Of a DNA stretch of 33,772 nucleotides, positions 24,113 through 31,012 are shown piece after piece (within the stretch, counting starts at the first letter, position 1; each line of letters begins with the position of its first letter). The notes under the pieces are model-generated. The model made no database searches. It was not told the DNA's origin and saw nothing but the letters and a program-made list of their open reading frames with translations. The stretch is from Proteobacteria bacterium UBA1844 (GTDB lineage: Bacteria; Pseudomonadota; Gammaproteobacteria; Steroidobacterales; Woeseiaceae). The stretch spans positions 10,907 through 44,678 of the forward strand of contig DDIS01000155.1 in NCBI GenBank assembly GCA_002338615.1. The letters run 5' to 3'. Both the position numbers and the translations under genes were made by a program.

Positions 24113-25162
24113 ATGAAGAAGCACAGAGTCGCTGCGCAATGGGAAAAACGGATTCGGGCCGGATCCTGGCTCGTCGTGCGCAGCAAGGAAGAGATTCTCA
24201 GTACATTGGACGAGAACGCCTGCCTCGACGGACTGCCTTTTCAACCGGAGATGTTCGCATTCTGTGGCCGGAAAATGCAGGTTGCCAAGGTTGCCCACAA
24301 GACCTGCGACAATATCAAGAAAACAGGTGGCCGTCGCATGGACAGGGCTTTTCACCTTGTCGGGTCACGATGTGACGGGGCGATGCATGGCGGCTGCCAG
24401 GCCGATTGCGTATTCTACTGGAAGGCCGATTGGTTGCGTCCCGACGACGGTGCGCCCGTTTACTCGACAAACAACGGCAGCAACATCAAGTGTCACGAAC
24501 AGGATGTGTATACCCGAGTGCGGGAACGAGGTCATGAAAACAGCAACGATCCTGTTTGGGTATGCCAGACAACGGCTTTGTACGATGCGACGGAGCTTCT
24601 TCACTGGTGGGACGTTCGCCAGTACGTCAAGGACGTTACAAGCGGCAATCACTCGGCCTGGAAAATCATCAAGCTGCTGACGGCGGCCGGTTACCGCAAT
24701 ATTGTTGGACTCGGTTTTGGCTACAGCTACCTGGTACGATTCTACAATGCCGTGCAAAAACTCACCGGCGGCAATCCGTATCCTGGTATCCAGGGAAAAA
24801 TTGCCGAAGGCGCGAAAACGCCGACGGAAGTCCTCGATTTGCAGGTCGGTGAATGGGTAGAAGTGAAGTCGGGTGAAGAAATTGCCTCGACACTCACCGA
24901 AAACGGCTTCAACCGCGGCATGCGCTACGACCCGGAAATGCTCAAGTACTCCAATGGCCGCTACCGCGTACAGATGAAAGTCAATCGCCTCATCGACGAG
25001 ATCACAGGCAAAATGGTGCACATCAAGAACCCCTGCATTCAGCTCGAAGATGTCTACTGCCGCGCCGAATGTACGCCGATGCGGCTGGGCTGCCCGCGGG
25101 CGTCAAATACCTACTGGCGTGAAATCTGGCTGCGCCGCGTCGATGGCCCGCGGACGGACTAA
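24113..25162 (+). CDS. Duplicated cysteine-rich protein of unknown function in the EPS locus
   Basis: A 349-residue soluble protein with no signal peptide or membrane helix. It contains two copies of one domain, at about residues 17-109 and 246-343. Shared features are G-x-W-x-x-V-x-S-x-E-E-I-x-S-T-L near the start, then PEM, a Gly-Arg turn, and an end with C-x-G-x-x-x-x-C and W+x-W-L-R. Copy 1 has Cys 87, 95 and 99 (RCDGAMHGGCQADCVFYWK); copy 2 has Cys 308, 316, 320 and 327 (CIQLEDVYCRAECTPMRLGC). The arrangement suggests metal binding. The middle (about 110-240) has several Trp, two further Cys and a hydrophobic Gly-rich stretch. It starts three bases after the flippase gene, and its stop overlaps that of the convergent nucleotidyltransferase gene. 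I cannot name a function. Confidence 0.8.
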   Translation: MKKHRVAAQWEKRIRAGSWLVVRSKEEILSTLDENACLDGLPFQPEMFAFCGRKMQVAKVAHKTCDNIKKTGGRRMDRAFHLVGSRCDGAMHGGCQADCVFYWKADWLRPDDGAPVYSTNNGSNIKCHEQDVYTRVRERGHENSNDPVWVCQTTALYDATELLHWWDVRQYVKDVTSGNHSAWKIIKLLTAAGYRNIVGLGFGYSYLVRFYNAVQKLTGGNPYPGIQGKIAEGAKTPTEVLDLQVGEWVEVKSGEEIASTLTENGFNRGMRYDPEMLKYSNGRYRVQMKVNRLIDEITGKMVHIKNPCIQLEDVYCRAECTPMRLGCPRASNTYWREIWLRRVDGPRTD

Positions 25163-26280
25163 GCCAGGCGCAAATTTTTGCGGAGAAATTTTACGCTCAG
25201 GTGATACGCCAGCAACCATGGTGGCATGCGTAGCCAGTGCGATCGCACGTACAAAAGCAATCGTGCCAGTTCGGTTGCCCGGCTCGGCAAATCCGGATGT
25301 TGTGGATACAGGGCCCTTGGCACCAGGCGGTCCATTATGCGCACGACAATCCAGGGCGGCGCCCAACGGCGAATTTCCCCGGCTATCCGCTCCGGATAAT
25401 CAGTGTCGAGCAAGCGACTGGCATAGCGCAGGCTGTAGTAAGCTGGCCGGCGAAGATCGAGTTCGCTTGCCCGCAGCACAAGCCGGTCCCAGAACGCCGC
25501 GTCCGCCCCGGCGAAGTGATCGAGCAGGTCGGCAATATCGACCAGATCGCGCAGCTTGTCAGCAAGATCGGAGTCGAACATCAAATGCACCATTGCGTGG
25601 AGCACGATGTCTTCGTCACAGGGAACAGCGTAGCGTGAATCCGGCAAGCGGTGGGATTGAGCCAGGATCCGTTCTCCGCTTGGCTTCAATCTCGCGGTGC
25701 GCGGCAGGATGTTGTGATGAAGATCGATCTCTACCTCGCGCTCTACATGCGTGAGCGGCGGCAGTTCATGCGTCCAGCGCCGGTAGTAGTTGTCGTCGTA
25801 GGGCGTCAGCTCCGCGGACTCCCATCCCATATCCTCGAGAACTTCCTCGACGTAATGCAGGTCGTTTTCCGCGACCATCAGGTCGACGTCCGCAAACAAA
25901 CGCCCGGGTGCATTGGGCAGGCGAAGGAACAGGTACGCACAACCCTTCATCACGACCAGCGGCACTTGCCTGCCTGAGCTCATGGCCCAGGCAATTCGAT
26001 CCAGTTCCCAGGACGCGAGGCGTGCCCGAGCGTCCGCCATGGCCATGCCGCCATGCAACTGGTCAAGGGCGACCTGCGGAAGCTGGTTCGTGCTCCCTTG
26101 GTCCCTGAGCCGGTAGCCCAAATGTCCAAGCAGGCGCGCACGCCTGGCAGCCCGCAGTGTTAAATCGAGATCAGGTAGCGAAAGTTCCGGCAAGCGCTCA
26201 GGTTGCCGGACAACTAGATTCAGCAGTTTGCGCACCTCGTGGGCGGCTCGCCCCACAGATTCAGGTGTCGTCATTGGCAA
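25159..26280 (-). CDS. Nucleotidyltransferase-family protein (NTP_transf_5 type)
   Basis: A 373-residue protein. The core matches the NTP_transf_5 group: VPLVVMKGCAYL (about 107-118), then RLFADVDLMV with a D-x-D metal pair at 131-133, and a third acidic site in VEIDLHHNIL. The C-terminal helical part holds a conserved HAMVHLMFDSDLADKLRDLVD-like stretch. Such proteins probably transfer a nucleotide or nucleotide-sugar part, but the substrate is unknown. The start at 26280 lies inside the end of the kinase gene (20-bp overlap); an ATG at 26274 is the alternative. It is last of four coupled genes in the HPr-rel-A-type operon. Its stop overlaps the convergent cysteine-rich-protein gene. Confidence 0.82.
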   Translation of the reverse strand: MPMTTPESVGRAAHEVRKLLNLVVRQPERLPELSLPDLDLTLRAARRARLLGHLGYRLRDQGSTNQLPQVALDQLHGGMAMADARARLASWELDRIAWAMSSGRQVPLVVMKGCAYLFLRLPNAPGRLFADVDLMVAENDLHYVEEVLEDMGWESAELTPYDDNYYRRWTHELPPLTHVEREVEIDLHHNILPRTARLKPSGERILAQSHRLPDSRYAVPCDEDIVLHAMVHLMFDSDLADKLRDLVDIADLLDHFAGADAAFWDRLVLRASELDLRRPAYYSLRYASRLLDTDYPERIAGEIRRWAPPWIVVRIMDRLVPRALYPQHPDLPSRATELARLLLYVRSHWLRMPPWLLAYHLSVKFLRKNLRLA

Positions 26281-27196
26281 AGTCCGTCAACAGCGCAACG
26301 GCCTCGTTCAGGTCCGAATAGACAAAGCGGTGACAACTCGCGGTGCCGATAAGAGTCGCGACTGCGTTGTATCCGGACTCGCCAAGCAACTCGTAATTGA
26401 ACGCATTCGTCGCGAGGTGCATGAATCCCTCCTGTTTCGGCAACTCGATCAGTGCGCAGGGCGTGTCCGGCCGCCACTCGGGAAACACGAGCCAACGAAC
26501 CGGCGCAGCGTCCTCACTCCGCAGAATCGAGTCGCCAGGTGGCCGGAGGTGCGCCACGGTACCCTTTCGGGTCCCCGGGATTTCGGGTCCGAGATTGGCG
26601 TTGGCAGAGAACCCGCGAATCACACTGATAGATTCGTTCTTGAGGGCCAGCGGCCTCGGCACGGGCAGCATGTCCGGCGTCCCGGGACGCATCAGGCCGA
26701 ATTCGTCGGAAAACAGGCGCCAGCCACTGAGCGACAGACCCGCGCACAGCGTCGTTTTGCCGGCTCCCGGTGCAGCGGGCAATAGCATTGCGTGGCCCCG
26801 GAATTCGGCGATTGCGGAATGCAGCATCAGGAACGCGTGCGAGCGCAGTGCAATGACGAGATTAATGCCCCACTCAAGTACTGCCAGTGCCTGCTCCGCC
26901 GGCATGTCTTCATGCGGCGCTCGACCGTCCACGGAGAACCGGACTCTGGGCGCGCGTAGCCCGGGTACACCCCGTCGCTCGTCGAGTCGCACATGGAAAC
27001 TGAACACAGTGTCATCGGGAAGGAGCGCGTAGTCGCGATACAAGCGATAGAGTGATTCGACGATTCGTTCCGACCGTACGACGATCCGCGCGGCAAACGG
27101 CCCGATTTGTACCCCGATGCCATCATGCAAACGCTGACCGAAGTGCTGCTCGCTCAGATCGCCCACCCGAGCTGCACCGGTGCTGTTTGCCGTCAT
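26261..27196 (-). CDS. HprK-related kinase A
   Basis: A 311-residue protein with a kinase P-loop APGAGKTTL (about 142-150) preceded by LMLHSAIAEFRG and followed by FSDEFGL (about 162-168), as in HPr kinase/phosphorylase. It lacks the full HprK length and N-terminal domain and fits the HprK-related kinase A group found with PqqD-like proteins in exosortase loci. Family knowledge: the biochemical activity is unproven. By analogy it would phosphorylate a protein or small molecule using ATP or pyrophosphate. The ATG overlaps the stop of the PqqD-like gene by four bases, and its 3' end overlaps the nucleotidyltransferase gene. Cytoplasmic. Confidence 0.88.
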   Translation of the reverse strand: MTANSTGAARVGDLSEQHFGQRLHDGIGVQIGPFAARIVVRSERIVESLYRLYRDYALLPDDTVFSFHVRLDERRGVPGLRAPRVRFSVDGRAPHEDMPAEQALAVLEWGINLVIALRSHAFLMLHSAIAEFRGHAMLLPAAPGAGKTTLCAGLSLSGWRLFSDEFGLMRPGTPDMLPVPRPLALKNESISVIRGFSANANLGPEIPGTRKGTVAHLRPPGDSILRSEDAAPVRWLVFPEWRPDTPCALIELPKQEGFMHLATNAFNYELLGESGYNAVATLIGTASCHRFVYSDLNEAVALLTDFANDDT

Positions 27197-27498
27197 ATCC
27201 GTTCGATCATACCGAGGTGTTCGAGTCGCGCGAGCAGTAGGGCAATCTCCTCGTGATGTTCAGGGGAATCTGCCGGGCCGTCCGGTGGCGGAAACGACAT
27301 TGCCACCGCCTGCGTCGATCTCGGCTCAACGAGGAAATATTGAACCAACGCGGCGCTGGCCGCATTAAGAAAATGGGTTCGGCCGGACGGCCTATGGTAG
27401 ACGACGTGTTCATCGTCCCAACCATTCCAGAGAAGCTGGTCGGGGTCAACGGACCGCCACAATCGGGCGCTGGTATACGTGCTGCTGCCCGACTCCAC
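27193..27498 (-). CDS. PqqD-like peptide chaperone of the HPr-rel-A system
   Basis: A 101-residue protein with the PqqD fold pattern. An N-terminal strand region W+VDPDQLLWNGWDDEHVVYH is followed by PSGRTHFLNAASAALVQYF (the characteristic L-N-x-x-A-x-x-L) and a helix to LLARLEHLGMIERI. PqqD proteins bind a precursor peptide and present it to a modifying enzyme. Here the partner would be the HprK-related kinase or nucleotidyltransferase, and the cargo may be the Tat-exported protein encoded just upstream. The start is a GTG at 27498 without a clear ribosome site, 20 bp after that gene. The stop overlaps the kinase start. Confidence 0.82.
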   Translation of the reverse strand: MESGSSTYTSARLWRSVDPDQLLWNGWDDEHVVYHRPSGRTHFLNAASAALVQYFLVEPRSTQAVAMSFPPPDGPADSPEHHEEIALLLARLEHLGMIERI

Positions 27499-27518
27499 GC
27501 GCTTTGTACGTTAGGGAA

Positions 27519-28001
27519 TCAGAGGTCGGTAACGACGATATTGCTTGAGAACGAGGTCAACGCAGTAGCCGAAACAATAATACCTTGCCTAACATTGACT
27601 TCCTGCCAGCGCCGGCCCCAGGGCTTGTAGTAGTATGCGCCGCCATCCTTGCACATGGCCGATTCGCGCACTCTCGCTGCCTGCCACATCGGCGCCCGCC
27701 GGTAATCCCGGTCGCGAATCGCGCTGATTCGGGCAGACGCCGGATCGCCAAGATCGTACAGGTTGCCCGATCCGCGCACACGATCTACTGATCGGGGATC
27801 GAGGCACAAGGTGCGGCCAAACCGGTCCGTCGTTGCCACCGGAGACGCGGAAATCACATTGCTGGAGCGAGCCAGCGCAGCACCGCTCTGCAATGTCAGT
27901 ATCGTCGGAACTGTCGCTACCGATGCACGAAGAACCGCCCGGCGGCTGACCGCTGGTTTCTCGGTGGCCTCATTAGGCTTGATCGGATCCTGCGTTGACA
28001 T
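27519..28001 (-). CDS. Small Tat-exported protein, candidate cargo of the HPr-rel-A system
   Basis: A 160-residue protein that I cannot assign to a named family. It has a twin-arginine signal: SRRAVLR at residues 19-25, then the weakly hydrophobic core ASVATVPTILTLQSGAALA with an A-x-A-type cleavage site near residue 44. The mature part begins RSSNVISASP, has two cysteines (66 and 117), an Arg-rich middle (RISAIRDRDYRRAP) and a Tyr/Trp-rich stretch (GGAYYYKPWGRRWQEV). It ends in a hydrophobic IIVSATALTSFSSNIVVTDL-like tail. Tat export suggests folding or cofactor loading in the cytoplasm before export. It is the first gene after a sigma-54 promoter, with GGAAAG six bases before the ATG, and leads the operon with the PqqD-like and HprK-like genes. 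Confidence 0.75.
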   Translation of the reverse strand: MSTQDPIKPNEATEKPAVSRRAVLRASVATVPTILTLQSGAALARSSNVISASPVATTDRFGRTLCLDPRSVDRVRGSGNLYDLGDPASARISAIRDRDYRRAPMWQAARVRESAMCKDGGAYYYKPWGRRWQEVNVRQGIIVSATALTSFSSNIVVTDL

Positions 28002-28082
28002 GTTAAGCTTTCCGAGTCGAGTTGAGCCGGCGAATTAAATTCGGCCCACATAGGTGGTTTGTCAGTAGAACACTCAGAGTAA

Positions 28083-28098
28083 AGCAAGCCTCGTGCCA
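28083..28098 (-). promoter_or_regulatory. Sigma-54 (RpoN) promoter of the HPr-rel-A operon
   Basis: On the minus strand TGGCACGAGGCTTGCT matches the full -24/-12 consensus, with GG and GC 10 bases apart and a T before TGGCACG. The start should be near 28072, giving a leader of about 70 nt before the Tat-exported-protein gene. Confidence 0.88.
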
Positions 28099-28181
28099 AT
28101 AGCAATTTCTCTCGTTTTTTCATAGTGTTGCGGTGACTATCACACTGTTGTTTCTGTGTCACTGTATAGTAATCCGACAGA

Positions 28182-28193
28182 GCAATCGCCGAC
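28182..28193 (-). promoter_or_regulatory. Candidate upstream activator site for the second sigma-54 promoter
   Basis: Minus-strand GTCGGCGATTGC differs by one base from GTCGGCGGTTGC at 18460. It lies 83 bp before the sigma-54 box (91 bp in the other case), in the same orientation relative to the promoter. A second GTCGG follows 14 bases on. It also sits just before the start of the glycosyltransferase gene on the other strand. Confidence 0.45.
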
Positions 28194-28196
28194 AAC

Positions 28197-29414
28197 ATGA
28201 AGATACTGCATGTGCTGGACCATAGTTTGCCGCTACACAGCGGTTACACTTTTCGCAGCAAAAGCATCATCAATGCACAACAATCTTTCGGGTGGGTTCC
28301 CGTCGCCGTGACGTCCCCGAAGCATGAGGCCAACTGGCCAAATGCGACGGAACCTGAAGAAATCATCGACGGTATTCGCTTCATTCGTTCCGGAGCTGTC
28401 CCTGACTGCGCATCACCGTTACTGGAAATTCGTATGGTGCGTCGCCTGTACAAGAGGATTTGCGCTGCCATCGAGGCGGAAAAGCCGGATATCTTGCACG
28501 CCCATTCCCCCGTGCTGAATGGCTTGGCCGCCCTCTGTGCCGGCAGGCGATTCGGCCTGCCGGTTGTCTACGAAATCCGTGCATTTTGGGAGGATGCCGC
28601 CGTCAGTCACGGTTCCTACGGCGCTAACACAGCGCGATATAAAGCGGTTGCTGCCGCCGAAACTTTCGTTTGTCGCCGTGTTTCGCAGGTTGCGGTGCTT
28701 TGCGACGGACTAAAGGAAGATCTTATCCGCCGCGGCATTGATAAGGAAAAAATTACGCCCGTGCCGAACGCGGCAGACTTGGAAAGCTTCGGGGATTGCC
28801 AACCCGCGACGAGGCTTGCAGCCGAATGGGCTCTAGAAGGCAAACAGGTTATAGGATTTATCGGGTCGTTCTACGATTACGAAGGCCTCGATTTACTCGT
28901 TAGCGCTTTTGCAGAGCTGGTCCAAAGCTTGCCGAACCTGGTCTTGCTGCTCGTCGGCGGCGGCAGAATGGAACAACAGATCAAAGAGCAGGTTACCGGC
29001 TTGGGCCTCCATGAACGGGTTGTCTTTGCCGGCCGGATTCCGCACCAACAGGTGCCTGGGGTTTACAAATTGATGCAACTGGCGGTGTTTCCAAGGTACT
29101 CGATGAGACTGACGGAGCTCGTAACTCCTCTCAAGCCGCTGGAGGCTATGGCTATGCGCACTGCCTGTCTCGCGAGTGACATCGGCGGCCATCGCGAACT
29201 CATTAAACGGAACGAAACCGGATTTCTGTTTCCGCCGGGCGACACCGATGCCCTTGCGCAGGCGATCGGGGATCTACTCAGCTCGCCCGATATGCTGACC
29301 TGCGTGACCGACCGGGCCCACGACTGGATAGTTCGCGAACGCAACTGGACCGCAACAAACGCGCGTTATGTTGAAATCTATGCGAGGGCGATGTCAGCGC
29401 CCGCGGCCGCCTGA
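28197..29414 (+). CDS. Exosortase A system-associated glycosyltransferase (GT4)
   Basis: A 405-residue GT-B glycosyltransferase. The N-terminus MKILHVLDHSLPLHSGYTF with later TSPKHE is the hallmark of the exosortase A-associated (Daro_2409-type) group. The C-terminal half has IGFIGSFYDYEGLDLL, VVFAGRIPHQQVPGVY and LTELVTPLKPLEAMAMRTA with the donor-binding E-x7-E motif, then ASDIGGHRELI. It adds a sugar, from an NDP-sugar, to the growing lipid-linked EPS unit on the cytoplasmic face. It diverges from the Tat-protein operon; the intervening 195 bp is shared regulatory DNA. The ATG at 28197 is fixed by the family start. Confidence 0.9.
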   Translation: MKILHVLDHSLPLHSGYTFRSKSIINAQQSFGWVPVAVTSPKHEANWPNATEPEEIIDGIRFIRSGAVPDCASPLLEIRMVRRLYKRICAAIEAEKPDILHAHSPVLNGLAALCAGRRFGLPVVYEIRAFWEDAAVSHGSYGANTARYKAVAAAETFVCRRVSQVAVLCDGLKEDLIRRGIDKEKITPVPNAADLESFGDCQPATRLAAEWALEGKQVIGFIGSFYDYEGLDLLVSAFAELVQSLPNLVLLLVGGGRMEQQIKEQVTGLGLHERVVFAGRIPHQQVPGVYKLMQLAVFPRYSMRLTELVTPLKPLEAMAMRTACLASDIGGHRELIKRNETGFLFPPGDTDALAQAIGDLLSSPDMLTCVTDRAHDWIVRERNWTATNARYVEIYARAMSAPAAA

Positions 29415-29522
29415 ATGTCGGTATAATTATCTTGCCGCGAACGATCGAGTAGATACTCTATAGGGATGGGCTTCCCAAACAAGCACTGCGGCTACTACGG
29501 TTACCGGGGAACAGAGCCAGCG

Positions 29523-30962
29523 ATGAACATGAAAAAAGCCCGAACGCGGCTTAAGCCGACGCTCATGCGACGCCCCGTAATCGGCGCGGCGACTCTGGCG
29601 CTGGCGACTGTGACACCTGCTACCTCTTTGGCCGATCCTTGGGAGGGTGGCGCATACATCGAAGTTGGCGTCATACATTCCGACAATATTTATCTTTCAG
29701 CAACAGATCCTGAGGAAGATTTTCTGTTGATGCTCGCCCCGGGTCTGCGCTATACAAAAGACAGCGAACGCTTCAATGGCACGATTGACTATCGCATGGA
29801 AGCCTTTCGATACCAGGATCTGGCGGACTCCAGCGATATATCGCACCTGCTCAATGCAGAGCTGACCACAACGCTGCTACGGGACAAGTTTTACCTTGAC
29901 ACCAACGCGAACGCCGGCCAAGCCATCGTTTCTGCGGACGCCCCAATCGTATTGACCAACGTTCCCATCACCGGCAACCGTGCCGATTATTTCGATTTCA
30001 CCGTACAACCTCGCTGGGAACAACGAATCGGCTCAGTCGATCTTGAAGCCCGGAGCGCGTATACCAACTACAATTTCGATACGGAGGACGAAATTGGCGA
30101 GGCCGACTACCAAATTGAGAGTAACTTCGAACTAGACAACGAGCATCTGCAACGCGGTATCGTCTGGGACTTGAGATACGAACACACGCGCGCCACATTC
30201 GAAGGCGCATTGCCTTACGAATATCAGCGTGCCGACTTTACGCTGGGATTGTGGGTAAACAGCGCGCTGCAGATATTCGGTTTGTACGGTCACGAGACAC
30301 CGATCGATGAGTTTCTGGATCCCAGCATGGATTCAGAGGTGTGGGAAGCTGGCTTCCTCTACGTGCCGAGCGAGCGAATGCGGATCGAACTCGCGGCGGG
30401 CGAACGGGGCTTCGGCGATTCCTACCGGGCAGACATCAACATCGCCGGACAACGCAGCGAACTCAGCCTGACTTACGATGAAGGCCCGGCAACCCGGGCA
30501 TCGATCGTGGCTGGCGGTAGCGTCGTCGATTATGGCCCAACAGAAGGCCTGTTCGACCCGCTCGGCACCGGCGACCGGTTTCTGCAAAAGCTTGGCGCGT
30601 TCGTATTCACGCGACAAATGCCCAAGAGTCAGTTCCAGATCCAGCTACTAAGCGATCGTCGTGAAAACGTCCTCACGGCTACCGGCCCCAGCCGCGCGGA
30701 TGAGCAATATGACAGCGCGATAGCTACCTATGAATGGGATGTATCCGCTCGCGTCGCGATTGAACTCGGTGCCGAATACCTGAAGTTCGAAGACGAAGTC
30801 CGCGACGGTGATCTGAAGCGCGGGCGATTCTCGGTCACCTATGGGCTGGGGGCACGCACCGCGTTGACGTTTGCCATCGACCACATCGTGAACAATGACA
30901 TCTCATTTCCCTATGTCGCAACCCAGGTATCGCTGGTGCTGCGCCGCGATTTTAGTCTCTGA
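29523..30962 (+). CDS. Outer-membrane beta-barrel protein of the XrtA/PEP-CTERM EPS system
   Basis: A 479-residue protein. A signal peptide (MNMKKARTRLKPTLMRRPVI, then a hydrophobic AATLALATVTPATSLA with cleavage before DPWEGG) precedes a chain of amphipathic beta strands. It has the family-like opening GAYIEVGVIHSDNIYLSATD and GLRYTKDSERFNGTIDYRM, and a C-terminal strand VSLVLRRDFSL. It matches the uncharacterised outer-membrane protein group found with PEP-CTERM systems (TIGR03016-like), perhaps the EPS export channel or its partner. The ATG at 29523 (or 29529) is chosen as the signal-peptide start; the frame is open further upstream. TATAAT at 29422-29427 is a possible -10. It lies between a glycosyltransferase and the amidotransferase gene. 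Confidence 0.8.
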   Translation: MNMKKARTRLKPTLMRRPVIGAATLALATVTPATSLADPWEGGAYIEVGVIHSDNIYLSATDPEEDFLLMLAPGLRYTKDSERFNGTIDYRMEAFRYQDLADSSDISHLLNAELTTTLLRDKFYLDTNANAGQAIVSADAPIVLTNVPITGNRADYFDFTVQPRWEQRIGSVDLEARSAYTNYNFDTEDEIGEADYQIESNFELDNEHLQRGIVWDLRYEHTRATFEGALPYEYQRADFTLGLWVNSALQIFGLYGHETPIDEFLDPSMDSEVWEAGFLYVPSERMRIELAAGERGFGDSYRADINIAGQRSELSLTYDEGPATRASIVAGGSVVDYGPTEGLFDPLGTGDRFLQKLGAFVFTRQMPKSQFQIQLLSDRRENVLTATGPSRADEQYDSAIATYEWDVSARVAIELGAEYLKFEDEVRDGDLKRGRFSVTYGLGARTALTFAIDHIVNNDISFPYVATQVSLVLRRDFSL

Positions 30963-31012
30963 AGCAAGTGGCGGGATGTCAGCAATAATACTCCTCCGCG
31001 TAGTGCACTAGT

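Noticed and set aside
30965..30985. Third sigma-54 promoter before the amidotransferase gene (TGGCGGGATGTCAGCA)
   Set aside because: GG-N10-GC spacing fits but the CAC and TTGC parts do not match the consensus.
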